Position numbers and translations under genes: made by a program | Notes under the pieces: model-generated | The model's input: only the letters and a program-made list of their open reading frames with translations | Databases searched by the model: none | Told to the model about the DNA's origin: nothing | Part shown: in pieces, positions 29,674 to 38,642 of the stretch | Numbering within the stretch: the stretch's first letter is position 1 | Layout: the number at the start of each line of letters is the position of its first letter | NCBI GenBank assembly: GCA_905221605.1 | Contig: CAJNDS010002457.1 | Span: 821,501-885,500 of the forward strand | DNA from: Symbiodinium natans | Lineage: Eukaryota > Sar > Dinophyceae > Suessiales > Symbiodiniaceae | Length of the DNA: 64,000 nt | Direction of reading: 5' to 3'

Positions 29674-29744
29674 GTTTAGGGTTTAGGGTTTAGGATTTAG
29701 GGTTTAGGATTTAGGTTTTAGGGTTTAGGGTTTAGGGCCTAGAG

Positions 29745-29808
29745 TCCTGTGGCACCGCCACGTCCCTTTTGGGGCTTCCCACTAGGATGCCCAGTAGCGT
29801 CTTATTCG
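29745..29808 (+). CDS. Kv-type channel, S2-S3 linker exon
   Basis: CCTAGAG|TCC to TTATTCG|GTTTAGGG: 21 codons plus one base (SCGTATSLLGLPTRMPSSVL). The leftover G joins the GC of the S3 exon as a Gly codon, giving SSVLFGFKCASNWW in frame. The phase match with both neighbours is the main support. Confidence 0.55.
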
Positions 29809-29811
29809 GTT

Positions 29812-29888
29812 TAGGGTTTAGGGTTTAGGGTTTAGGGTTTAGGGTTTAGGGTTTAGGGTTTAGGGTTTAGGGTTTAGGGTTTAGGGTT
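29812..29888 (+). repeat. TTTAGGG array (about 11 units)
   Basis: Begins at the donor of the preceding exon. Confidence 0.97.
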
Positions 29889-30150
29889 TGGGGGGGTTAA
29901 GGTTCCCTTCTAACCCCTTCAAGCAAACAAAGGGCCCCTTTTACAATCCTAGGTTACTGGGCAACCTAGCCCATTTGAAGAGATGTTGGTGTACAAACGG
30001 GGTGCCAGCAAGTTAAAACCAGTTGCATCTAGACTTACCCTACTTGATTTTAACCCCATATGCCCTAAACCAAAAACTCTACACCCGAAACCCTAAACAC
30101 TAAACCCCAAACCCTAAACCCTAAACCCTAAACCCTAAACCTCCAAGCAG

Positions 30151-30245
30151 GCTTCAAGTGCGCATCCAACTGGTGGAGCTTCTGGAAGCAGCCGGCTGCA
30201 GTCGTTGACCTCTTCACAGTGCTCCCATATTGGATTGAGGTGCCC
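30151..30245 (+). CDS. Kv-type potassium channel, exon with S3
   Basis: CCAAGCAG|GCTTC to GTGCCC|GTGTCC, two bases plus 31 codons. It reads FKCASNWWSFWKQPAAVVDL then FTVLPYWIEVP. This matches the Kv S3 signature (x-N-x-x-x-x-V-D-L-x-x-x-L-P-Y-x-I-E); the Asp of VVDL is the conserved S3 acidic residue. It joins in phase 0 to the S4 exon as WIEVP|VWF. Confidence 0.9.
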
Positions 30246-30325
30246 GTGTCCTTCTTGCTGTTTCCTAAGCCCTAAACCCTAAACCCTAAACCCTAAACCC
30301 TAAGCTTGGGCTTGGAGCTGAGGAG

Positions 30326-30361
30326 TTTTTTTTTTTTTTTTTTTTTGGGGGGGGGGGGGGG
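30326..30361 (+). repeat. T(21)G(15) homopolymer pair
   Basis: A T run passes directly into a G run, the complement of the C-run/A-run pairs at 38055 and 63784. Lies in the S3-S4 intron. Confidence 0.95.
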
Positions 30362-30532
30362 CGCGGGGGGTGTCTCTTCAGACCCTCATCAGGGGCTGGG
30401 AGTCCCTGAAGCACGCCCCGAAGAAGTTGAATTGTCGCCCTTAACATCCCTAAACCCGAAACCCGGCACACATCGAGAAGTGTACTAAGGAGAAAAAAAC
30501 CCTTAAACCCTGCCGCGTGCGAGCGTGAGAGT

Positions 30533-30680
30533 CGAAGCCCTTAATCCCTAAACCCTAAACCCTAAACTCCTAAACCCTAAACCCCTAAACCCTAAACCCT
30601 AAACCCTAAACCCTAAACCCTAAACCCTAAACCCTAAACCCTAAACCCTAAACCCTAAACCCTAAACCCTAAACCCTAAC
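30533..30680 (-). repeat. CCCTAAA array (about 18 units)
   Basis: Long C-strand array ending just 8 bp before the GTGGAG|G acceptor of the S4 exon; it would form the pyrimidine-rich end of the intron. Confidence 0.97.
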
Positions 30681-30688
30681 CTGTGGAG

Positions 30689-30751
30689 GTTTGGTTCGCC
30701 ACCAGCTCGGACAGTAACTTCATCTGGCTGCGGCTCTTTCGGCTGCTCCGG
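30689..30751 (+). CDS. Kv-type potassium channel, exon with the S4 voltage sensor
   Basis: GTGGAG|G to CTCCGG|GTGAGC, 21 codons. It reads SSDSNFIWLRLFRLLR. Spliced to the next exon it gives WLRLFRLLRIFKL, an S4 with Arg every third position followed by the conserved IFKL start of the S4-S5 linker (three Arg and a Lys). The boundary G can be assigned to either exon, the typical AG|G ambiguity. The donor GTGAGC is canonical. Confidence 0.92.
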
Positions 30752-31001
30752 GTGAGCAGGAGTTCTGGGGACGGGTTTTGGGGTTTAGGGTTTAGGGTTT
30801 AGGGTTTAGGGTTTAGGGCTATTTGTTTCTGCATAGAAAAGTAGGTATCATATTGGTTGGTGGCGTTCTGTTTGAGTAGGGTTTCTGTTTTGTAGGGAGT
30901 TCTTGTTGGGGTGCCTAGGGGCCATATTCAGGCATAAGGGTAACAGGATAAACGTAGGATAAAAGTAAGGGTGCCGTACATGGGGGTCTCCAAAATTAGG
31001 G

Positions 31002-31142
31002 TACCTTATTGGGTCTATATTAGGGGTCCCCTATATTTTCGTAAACTCCTAAAAAGGCATATAGTCATGTTTACCTTATTGGGTCTATATTAGGGGTCCC
31101 CTATATGTTCGTAAACTCCTAAACAGGCATATAGTCATGTTT
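31002..31142. repeat. 70-bp direct duplication in an intron
   Basis: Two head-to-tail copies of TACCTTATTGGGTCTATATT to GGCATATAGTCATGT with a few differences. It lies between the S4 and S4-S5 exons. Confidence 0.92.
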
Positions 31143-31774
31143 ACCTCGATGCGAGTGTTGTATCATTCTACTTCTCAAAAAGAACAACCACAGGCACAAA
31201 GTCAGTTTTCATACGTGTTTCCTACCCTGTTTGAGTTCAGGGATTGATGATGGGTTTGGGGCTTAGGGTCTGTAGGGGTTCAGTGACCCAGCGTGTGGTG
31301 CTGCCTGTGCTCGCAGCAGTTCCTAGGTCTCAACTCTGAATTGACTATGACCTGACAGTTCCTGAAGACCAGCTGGTAGCAATTTGGGACTTCTTGTTAG
31401 GTTTCGCCATTGCTTGCGGGGCTGAATGATCCTTTGGGAATAACCCTCTCCAAACCCTACCGTAGGAAGCTCCAACCCTTCTTCTGTGTCGGGTCTTCTG
31501 ATCAAGAACCCTTTGGACTTTTTTACTTTCCCCGCGCTGCCTTTAGTTTAGCTACAGGGTTTCTAGGGCTTAGGGTGTTTTCGGGTGTTTAGTGTTGTGG
31601 ATGGGGAGCTGGGGGGGAGGATCAAGGGGTTCCACCTTGGACCCTTGAGGTCGCAATTTTGGGTTTTGGGGGTCCCTTTTTCAGGATCCCTGAAAGAATA
31701 TAAGGGCCATATTGGAAGTATATCAAAGGGGACCTTTAGGCGTGCAACCTCAGGGGGTCTGAACCCCTTGAGAG

Positions 31775-31865
31775 GATCTTCAAGCTGGTTCAGATACTGA
31801 ACTCCGATCTCGGCCAGCTGAGCGACGCCCAGCACCTCCTAGCGACGCGCGGGCGGCAACTGCTA
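31775..31865 (+). CDS. Kv-type potassium channel, exon with the S4-S5 linker
   Basis: TTGAGAG|GATCTTC opens IFKLVQILNSDLGQLSDAQH then LLATRGRQLL, meeting a stop in CCCTAAACCC. In Kv channels the S4-S5 linker helix couples the voltage sensor to the pore gate. The 5' splice site is not obvious because the exon runs into a C-strand telomere array; joining in phase 0 to S5 works. Confidence 0.8.
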
Positions 31866-32152
31866 CCCTAAACCCTAAACCCTAAACCCGAAACCCTAAA
31901 CCCCTGTTTAGGGTTTAGAGGGTTTAGGGTTTAGGGTCCGTTGGCAGAGTGCAGTTCACGCTCAGTTGCTCGCACGCCAGAGACAGTGCAGAGAAGCCTA
32001 AACCCTAAACCCTAAAAACCCTACACCCTAAACCCTAAACCCTGAACCCTAAGAGCCTAAGAACCCTACACCCTAAACCCTTATGGGGACTTGGGGTTCG
32101 GGGATTGGGTAGTGTGGGGCTTGTGGCTTAAGAGTCAGGATGGTTGGGGCCT

Positions 32153-32270
32153 TCTTAGAGGTTCATGGGTACTTTGAACCCCAAATTATAACTACACTTA
32201 TAACCCCCCCCCCCCCAAGTCCGCTAAGTAGGTTATAAGTACAGACATAGTTGGGGTTAGAAGTACCCGA
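32153..32270. mobile_element. family B element with poly-C core
   Basis: CTTAGAGGTTCATGGGTACT and GGTTAGAAGTACCCGA; a 13-C run interrupts the middle. Confidence 0.7.
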
Positions 32271-32465
32271 AACCCTACCTAACCTTGAACCCTAAACCTA
32301 GACCCTAAACCCTAAACCCCAAACCCCAAACCCCAAACCCCAAACCCTAAACCCTAAACTGGGATATCGCTTCCAGTGGTCTAGGAAGACATCACTGATA
32401 GGGCTTTGTCGAAGGATTTCTTCAGGGCCAACCTAGAGGAGGCTTTTTTGGTGTTTGTTTTTGCT

Positions 32466-32562
32466 TGGGTTTAGGGTTTAGGGTTTAGGGTTTAGGGTTT
32501 AGGGTTTAGGGTTTAGGGTTTAGGGTTTAGGGTTTAGGGTTTAGGGTTTAGGGTTTAGGGCT
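32466..32562 (+). repeat. TTTAGGG array (about 13 units)
   Basis: Perfect G-strand heptamers, followed to 32660 by diverged units with runs of GGGG. Confidence 0.97.
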
Positions 32563-33177
32563 TGGGTCTAGGGTTTAGGATTTAAGGTTTAGGGGTTTAG
32601 GGATTTAGGGGTTTAGGGGGTGAGGGTTAGGGGTTGAGGGGTTAGGGGTTAGGGTCTGGGCTTCGATGGGTTTGGTGCCTCGTTGGCATGCGCTCACCTT
32701 GGGGCTGTCGCGCTTGGAACTCACAGCGTCCCCCCAGGAACGTGTTCGTTCAGGCCTTTCCAGCATTCATCCTTACAACCGCGCTCCTGGCTTCCTGGCT
32801 GCGTTACTAAACCCCAAACCCATCCCACACCCCATACCCGAAACCTTAAAAATCCGTAAATCTATAAGCCCTAAACCCGAACCCTAGATCCGAAAACCGC
32901 ACTGCTGGCTTCCCTGCGTGCGTTATTGTTTTGGGTTTTTTTTGGGGGTTGAGGGTTTGGGGGTTTGGAATTTGGGGGTTATACGGTCAGGGGCTTAGGG
33001 TCGTGCAGGATATGTGGCCGTCCTCTTCCTGCAAGAGGAGGAATCTCCAACCCCTATAGGACACCATGGATTGCTTCGCAACGTCGGCCGGAGAACCTAC
33101 AATCCCTGCCAACAATTTTAAAGCCATCTGTTCAGATGCGTCGCACTTAGTCTGTAGCCGCTTGAAACCACTCCCCA

Positions 33178-33292
33178 GACCCCTGGGAGGATCCAAAAAG
33201 TAGAACCCCCAAACCGTACCCTATACTACTATTGGGTCATTTTTAGGAACCCTTAAGGGGATCTATTTTTTGGATCCTCCCAGGGGTCTGGG
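33178..33292. mobile_element. family J inverted-repeat element
   Basis: AGACCCCTGGGAGGATCCAA and TTGGATCCTCCCAGGGGTCT are perfect inverted arms. It ends about 33 bp before the S5 exon. Relatives occur at 60855 and in part at 57700. Confidence 0.92.
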
Positions 33293-33325
33293 TCCATGTT
33301 TTTATGTCGAGCCCCGTCAGCTGAG

Positions 33326-33412
33326 GTGTTCGCACTGATCGTCTTCAGCGCCCTCATGTTCACGGTGGAGCGTGGCGACTGGTACCCTGAGTCTTTGGTG
33401 CTGCGGCAGCCC
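33326..33412 (+). CDS. Kv-type potassium channel, exon with S5
   Basis: CAGCTGAG|GTG to CGGCAGCCC|GTCTGA, 29 codons. It reads VFALIVFSALMFTVERGDWY then PESLVLRQP. The hydrophobic stretch ending V-E corresponds to the end of S5 (I-x-F-x-x-x-V-Y-x-x-E). The donor would be GTCTGA, the same hexamer as at 59786. Confidence 0.85.
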
Positions 33413-33469
33413 GTCTGAAGTCAAGCGGAACTGTGCCTTCTTAAACCCTAAGCCCTAAGCCCTAAGCCC

Positions 33470-33560
33470 TAAGCCCTAAACCCTAAACCCTAAACCCTAA
33501 ACCCTAAACCCTAAACCCTAAACCCTAAACCCTAAACCCTAAACCCTAAACCCTAACCCT
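33470..33560 (-). repeat. CCCTAAA array (about 12 units)
   Basis: C-strand array directly after a CCCTAAG variant block. Confidence 0.97.
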
Positions 33561-33601
33561 AAACCCTAACACTAAACCTGTCCATGCGGGGATGGTGCCA
33601 G

Positions 33602-33685
33602 TTTGACACCTTCCTGCGCTTTCAAGAGCAAACTCTGACTGACCCGACCGGAGCATCGGAAGCGCACAAGCACGCGAGGCAAAAG
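33602..33685 (+). CDS. Kv-type channel, candidate turret exon
   Basis: GTGCCAG|TTTGAC to CAAAAG|GTCCTA, 28 codons, phase 0 to 0: FDTFLRFQEQTLTDPTGASE then AHKHARQK. Its phase fits S5 and the next candidate at 34103. The opposite strand is also open. If used, it lengthens the S5-to-pore extracellular loop. Confidence 0.5.
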
Positions 33686-33982
33686 GTCCTAAAGGCTTCG
33701 CGCCCGAGCGCCCGAGCCCTTCAGCTCGAAACACATGTCCTAATTCCCACATCTGAGACCCTACCTAGAAGCTCTTTGACTTCGTAAGTCTACGCAGTCT
33801 CCCCTAGAAGCCCTCCTACACCACCACCCTACAAACCTTACTTCTCAGCTAGGGGGGGCAAGCATCTAGAAGCAGATGGCGAAACATTTTGCTCCCCAAG
33901 CAGCCCCTAAGTAAGCCTATGAGCCTAAAATCCCCGAGCCCTCCCATGCAGCCCTAAACCCTAAACCCTAAACCCTAAACCC

Positions 33983-34080
33983 TCAACCCTCAACCCTCAA
34001 CCCTCAACCCTAAACCCTACAAACCCTACAAACCCTACAAACCCTACAAACCCTACAAACCCTACAAACCCTACAAACCC
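33983..34080 (-). repeat. CCCTCAA heptamer block followed by CCCTACAAA nonamer block
   Basis: Four CCCTCAA units change to about seven CCCTACAAA units, a 9-bp derivative with an inserted CA. Two distinct unit lengths in one array. Confidence 0.95.
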
Positions 34081-34102
34081 CAAACCCCAATCCGCTGCCA
34101 AG

Positions 34103-34182
34103 GATGGAGTCGCAGCTCACGACCCTGGCAGGCAGCTCCGGGGCTGCGGAGGCGATCCTGCACGAAGCCAGGACCTGGCAGG
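34103..34182 (+). CDS. Kv-type channel, candidate turret exon
   Basis: TGCCAAG|GATGG to TGGCAGG|GTTTAGGG, 26 codons plus two bases. The phase-0 frame reads DGVAAHDPGRQLRGCGGDPA; another frame (MESQLTTLAGSSGAAEAILH) looks equally good. The phase works with both neighbours in the first frame. Confidence 0.45.
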
Positions 34183-34660
34183 GTTTAGGGCTTAGGGCTT
34201 AGGGTTTAGGGTTTAGGGTTTAGGGTTTAGGGTTTAGGGTTTAGGGTTAGGGTTTATAGGGTTTAGGACTTATAAGGTTTAGGGTTTAGGGTTTAGGGTT
34301 TAGGGTTTAGTGCAGAGCCTGGGTTCAAAAAAAGGGTTTAGGGTTTAGGGTTTAGTCGGGTTTAGGGTTTTTGGGTTTCAGGGTTTTAGGGTTTAGGGTT
34401 CAGGGTTTAGGGATTACGGCTTAATACGATTTTTAGGTTGGTAGGGTTTGTAGGGTTTTCGGGTTTGTAAGGCTTTAAGGTTTACGTTTCTTTTGTGTAG
34501 GGTTTCTAGAAGTTTTTCAGGGGTTTGGGTTTTTCGGGTTTAGGTTTCGGGTTTGCAGGGCTTTTTGGGGTTTTTATTTTCTTTTTGGTTTTCACGTGGG
34601 TTATGGATTTTACAGGCTTTATGGGGTTTATGGGGGAACCGCCAGCGAGAGTTTGTCCAG

Positions 34661-34742
34661 GACTTCCGGCGGGGTCTTTATCCGCACGGATTGGGATGGG
34701 CCCCTTCGACGCAAGCGACTGTACGAAGTACCAGAGTCGAAA
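34661..34742 (+). CDS. Kv-type channel, candidate turret exon ending at VPES
   Basis: GTCCAG|G then TSGGVFIRTDWDGPLRRKRL and YEVPESK. The VPES end resembles the I-P-x-S that precedes the pore helix of Kv channels. The expected aromatic pore-helix residues (Phe-Trp-Trp) between this exon and TLATITTVGYGD were not found as a separate exon. Confidence 0.55.
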
Positions 34743-34834
34743 GTGCGTTGAACCCTCAATGGTATTAGAGTCTGTCTACTCTAAGCCCAAAACCCTAACT
34801 GGGTTACTATAGGTCGCCGCAGGGTATATACCCT

Positions 34835-34945
34835 GCCCAAATCTTCTAAACCCCCCTTAATTAAGGAATATACCCGAATTTATACTAAGGACCCTGAATA
34901 TGAATTAGGGTATATTCCTTAATTAAGAGGTTTTTGGAGGATCTA
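34835..34945. mobile_element. family D inverted-repeat element
   Basis: ATCTTCTAAACCCCCCTTAA and TTAAGAGGTTTTTGGAGGAT with inner AAGGAATATACCC/GGGTATATTCCTT. Confidence 0.9.
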
Positions 34946-35206
34946 CCTGATTCCTAGGGTAATGAACGTCCCACGCTCTTGGAGCATCGCATTGAGCATG
35001 TTCGAGCCCGGCCAGCGCCTCAGCCTGGAGTCTAAACCCTAAACCCTAAACCCTAAACCCTAAACCCTAAACCCTAAACCCTAACTCGGGTTCTAGGGAG
35101 GCAGCCTGAGAGGCCATTGGAGATCTCAGTTCGGTGGCTTTTGAGGGATCTTATAGGGGGCGGGGCAGCCATGTCAAATTGCATGTCATGTCAAGTCATG
35201 GCATAA

Positions 35207-35310
35207 TATATATATATATATATTTATTTATTATAAGAGTAATTTTATTATATTATATTATGTTGTATTATATTATGCTATACTACACTATACCATTATA
35301 TATATATGTG
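35207..35310. repeat. (TA)n and TATTA microsatellite
   Basis: TA repeats grade into TTATATTATATTATG-type sequence. Followed to about 35750 by unique sequence without a supported exon. Confidence 0.92.
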
Positions 35311-35805
35311 TATATGAAGGATCGCGTATGAAACGGGTACATGTCGTCTATTACGTGTAGTTATGTACCTACTTGCCCAGGTACATCGACATGAGCCCCT
35401 TCACCAGCATATTGTCCTCCGTCTGGTGGCGCCTTGGACATTGCATGTAGAGCCCGGGCGCGAATGCGCACACACACACACAAGACGACTGAGATGTCGA
35501 AAATGGTATTCTGTAAATGAGAACTTTAAACCATAAAACCCTTTGCAACTGTTGTGTTGAAGTGCCTTGGCATGCCATACAGAGCCTACTGAGATGGAAC
35601 AGAAGTTTAGGGACGTGCAACCTACTTAGCCAATATTTGACAATGAATTTTGGGGGGGGCAGTTTAATATTTTGTAGGAAGACCAAAGTTGAACCTTTCT
35701 GTTCCTCCCATAGCAGAAGTAAGCCTAAGCGGTTTGAGGATTTTCGGGCTTTCCCCCAGCGTTCCCTAAACCCTAAACCCTAAACCCAAAGGCCCCTAAA
35801 CGCAG

Positions 35806-35861
35806 GACCCTTGCCACGATCACAACAGTTGGCTACGGCGACAACACGCCCATCACCGTAG
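35806..35861 (+). CDS. Kv-type potassium channel, selectivity-filter exon
   Basis: ACGCAG|GACCC to ACCGTAG|GTGATG, 56 bp: one base, 18 codons, one base. It reads TLATITTVGYGDNTPITV. TTVGYGD is the invariant K+ selectivity filter. Following Kv channels the N-T-P-I-T-x-G-G-K segment links to S6, and the leftover G indeed joins the next exon as GGG-GGC-AAG (V-G-G-K). This is the firmest identification in the window. Confidence 0.97.
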
Positions 35862-36330
35862 GTGATGCTCTCAGGGTTGAGGGTTTAGGGTTTAGGGTTT
35901 AGGGTTTACTTGGAGGTCCATGGATACTTGTAGCTTTAATCATAAGCCTACTTCTAACCCACTTAGAGGACTTAGGGGGCTTGTAAGTACAGTTGTAATT
36001 GAGGGTTGAGGGTTTAGGGTTCAGTGCTTGGAGATTAGGGTCTAGGGTTTATGGTGCTTTGGCGCCTCATCTTTAAAACTAACGGGTTTAGGGTTCAAAA
36101 AGGGTTTCCGGGGGGCTCCCGCAGTCCAGATGCAGAAAAGTGTTTCTAGGGGTCGGCGCACCGTCTCGCAGAAGTTCACTAAATTACCCTGAACCCTAAA
36201 CTCACGAAACCCTAAACTCCAAACCTGCCTTACGCCTTAAAAGTCTCTAAACCCTAAACCCTCAACTCAACTCCCCAAGCCCTAAGCCCTATACTTCCAA
36301 GGGCCCAACACTCAAAAGCCTCAAGCGCAG

Positions 36331-36393
36331 GGGGCAAGCTGGTGGGTGCCTTCGCCATCCTCTATGGCACGATTTTGCTGGGCCTACCCATCG
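36331..36393 (+). CDS. Kv-type potassium channel, exon with S6
   Basis: AAGCGCAG|GGGGC opens GKLVGAFAILYGTILLGLPI. The G-K-L-V-G-A-F and final L-P-I match the start of S6 and its gating hinge (P-V-P in animal Shaker channels; here P-I-G). If the exon ends at CCCATCG with a GCGGCG donor (a GC-AG intron), the join reads LPIGIIGSQF, the exact length of LPVPVIVSNF in Kv channels; reading on to CTGTTC would insert seven or so extra residues. Confidence 0.92.
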
Positions 36394-36757
36394 GCGGCGC
36401 GACACTGTTCAGGGTTTAGGGCTCCCGGAACCCTAAACCCGAAACCCTAAACCCTAAACCACCGAGGCGGGCCAAGTCTCTTGCAAAAGGGCTTAGGGTT
36501 TAGGATTTCGGAATCCAAAGCAAATCTGCCTTCACCGGCTCTGGGCTCATCTACACTACAAGGATGGCGAAGCCCTAGGGTTTGGGGTTTAGGGTTTAGG
36601 GTTTAGGGTTTAGGGTTTAGGGTTTTGCTTTTCTTGTTTGTCGGTGCAAGTGTCATCGAGCCAGCTGACGTAAAGAGTCTGGCTTCAATTAGGGTTTCGG
36701 GTTTGGGGTTTAGGGTTTAGGGTTTAGGAAGCATTGAATCAGACCTTCTTAGCCAAG

Positions 36758-36843
36758 GCATCATCGGCTCGCAGTTCAGTACCGAGTTCGCGCGGATGGT
36801 GGCCACGAATCGCCTCAACCGCTCCCGACAGGATTCGCGAGGG
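36758..36843 (+). CDS. Kv-type potassium channel, end of S6 and start of cytoplasmic tail
   Basis: TAGCCAAG|GCATC to CGAGGG|GTCTTG; two bases plus 28 codons. It reads IIGSQFSTEFARMVATNRLN then RSRQDSRG. G-S-Q-F-S-x-E-F corresponds to V-S-N-F-x-x-x-Y at the inner mouth of Kv channels, followed by a basic tail. Confidence 0.88.
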
Positions 36844-36854
36844 GTCTTGCAATC

Positions 36855-36935
36855 CCTAAACCCTAAACCCTAAACCCTAAACCCTAAACCCTAAACCCTA
36901 AACCCTAAACCCTAAACCCTAAACCCTAAACCCTA
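36855..36935 (-). repeat. CCCTAAA array (about 11 units)
   Basis: C-strand array 12 bp after the preceding exon. Confidence 0.97.
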
Positions 36936-37236
36936 ACCCCCAAGACCCAAAACCCCAAGATCCCCAAACCTTGTACACCCTAGCTGGCTACAGGTCTTGG
37001 GGTTTGGTAGCTTCCGTACACTGGTTCAGGGAGTGGCTGTAGAGGTCTTCTGACAAGCCCAAGGGATGAAATTTAGGGTTTAGGATCTAGGATGCAGGGT
37101 TTAGGGCTGCCTTCTAAGTCCCCAACCACTTCGCTCTGAGGCAGGGCTACGGGCTTAGGGGGGTTGACACCGTGTTCACAAAGGGATTAGGGGCGAATTT
37201 AGGGGGTGCTACCTCCGCCCCACCTCCTTGGGGCAG

Positions 37237-37279
37237 GAGCGAAATAACAAGAGGAACGATGAGGCCTGGCAAACCCATG
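37237..37279 (+). CDS. Kv-type channel, candidate C-terminal exon
   Basis: GGGGCAG|GAGCG then ERNNKRNDEAWQTH and one base, with a possible GCTGAC donor (GC-AG). The phase fits both the exon at 36758 and the one at 37921. Charged cytoplasmic sequence. Confidence 0.55.
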
Positions 37280-37664
37280 GCTGACGGAGTCGCGAGAGTC
37301 TCTCAGATGTAAACCCTAAACAACCCTAATCCCTAAACCCTAAACCCTAAACCCTAAACCCTAAACCCTAAACCCTAAACCCTAAACCCTAAACCCTAAA
37401 CCCTTACCCAGAGTAACCTTCGACCTTACAAAGGGTATATTTCCCCAAGAAAAAATGGCATGTTAGCCTTTTATCTGCGTACAGAGCGGGGGAGAGTCGA
37501 AGAGCTCCTTTGAACCTCCTGAACTCTTCAAACAAACATAGTATAAAGTTTAGGAAATGGTTTTGGGTTTTGGGTTTGGGGTTTGGGTTTTAGGGTTTAG
37601 GGAGGGTTCAAAAAGGGTTTAGGGTTTAGGAAATGGTAAGCCCGTCCTCTGACATGTCTTGCAG

Positions 37665-37720
37665 GCAGAGCACAGCTGGGGGAATGGACGGATGGGGATG
37701 GACGCAGGCGGGTTGCTTTG
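37665..37720 (+). CDS. possible alternative C-terminal exon
   Basis: TTGCAG|GCAGAG opens RAQLGEWTDGDGRRRVALAA with a stop after. The acceptor is good but its end phase does not fit the 37921 exon simply. Confidence 0.3.
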
Positions 37721-37920
37721 GCCGCTCAAAACTAGGTTGGCTTTTGGGACATGTGCTTTTCCTTATATGAGTTTATAAGGCACCCTATGTATAAATATGT
37801 TTCAGAGAGTTTAAAGGCCAACGCAGAAAGCTGCTGCTGGGTCCGGAGAACTCTGAAACTTTAAACCCTAAAGGGTTTAGGGTTTAACACTAATTAAACC
37901 CTATCCCCTAACCCTGCCAG

Positions 37921-38024
37921 GTGACCAATCAGCTCACACGAGCCCCACCACATCTCCATCCAAGCTGCGGAAGAAGATCTCGCACAGCGTGGTCGACACC
38001 TTCAAGATTCCCTGCCTCATATAA
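37921..38024 (+). CDS. Kv-type channel, candidate last exon
   Basis: CTGCCAG|GTGACC opens a frame DQSAHTSPTTSPSKLRKKIS then HSVVDTFKIPCLI and a TAA stop at 38022. Preceded in phase by the exon at 37237. The minus strand is also open and protein-like (LESLYEAGNLEGVDHAVRDL), so this is likely but not certain. If real, the channel would end here. Confidence 0.5.
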
Positions 38025-38054
38025 GCTCTCTAACACTTCTATTTGATTAAGACG

Positions 38055-38088
38055 CCCCCCCCCCCCCCCCCCCCAAAAAAAAAAAAAA
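38055..38088 (+). repeat. C(20)A(14) homopolymer pair
   Basis: A C run passes straight into an A run. Same architecture as at 63784 and the complement of 30326. Confidence 0.95.
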
Positions 38089-38567
38089 GGACGAATGCTG
38101 CAGCTGGAGCCTGAACCCCCGAAAGCCCCCAAGCCTGCCACCAAGCCTCTTGTCATCCGAAGAGGCCCCTGCAGTGTCGCTGGTAGGCTAGCGGGTCACC
38201 CCGAAACCCTAAACCCTAAACCCTAAATCCTAAACCCCCCAAATCTCTTGCTCTCCGAAGCAGCAAACCCTCAAATTTCCCCGATGCACCCCAACCACCC
38301 CAAGCATAAAACGCCCCCAACCTCTTGAACCTCCAGGGTTTAGGATTTGGGGTTTAGGGTTTAGGGTACCCTCTATTATCCATTAAAGGCTATTTTTAGG
38401 ACCCCTAATTCCCTGATTCCCTACTAAGACCAGGAGGAAACTTCATGCACCCCACCATGAACCCTTTGATACGCGTCTAAAGGTACCTTTACCGGGAGTC
38501 TTCGGGACTAAACCCTTAGCCCCAATTAACCTCCTAAACCCGAAGCCCTAAACCCTGCCAACCCTAG

Positions 38568-38642
38568 GAGAGTCATTCGCAATAGCCGTGGTGCGCGCAA
38601 GAGCGACAGGGACGCTGATCAGTTGCTGCGCTCAAGATTGAG
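38568..38642 (+). CDS. exon, arginine-rich protein segment
   Basis: CCCTAG|G then RVIRNSRGARKSDRDADQLL and RSRLR. No domain. First clear coding island after the proposed channel stop; it may belong to the next gene or to a longer channel tail. Confidence 0.5.

Noticed and set aside
30151-38024. General rule that introns begin with G-strand and end with C-strand arrays (forming an RNA hairpin)
   Set aside because: True for some introns but not for others: the S3-S4 intron has C-strand arrays at both ends and the intron after S4 has little array at its 3' end.
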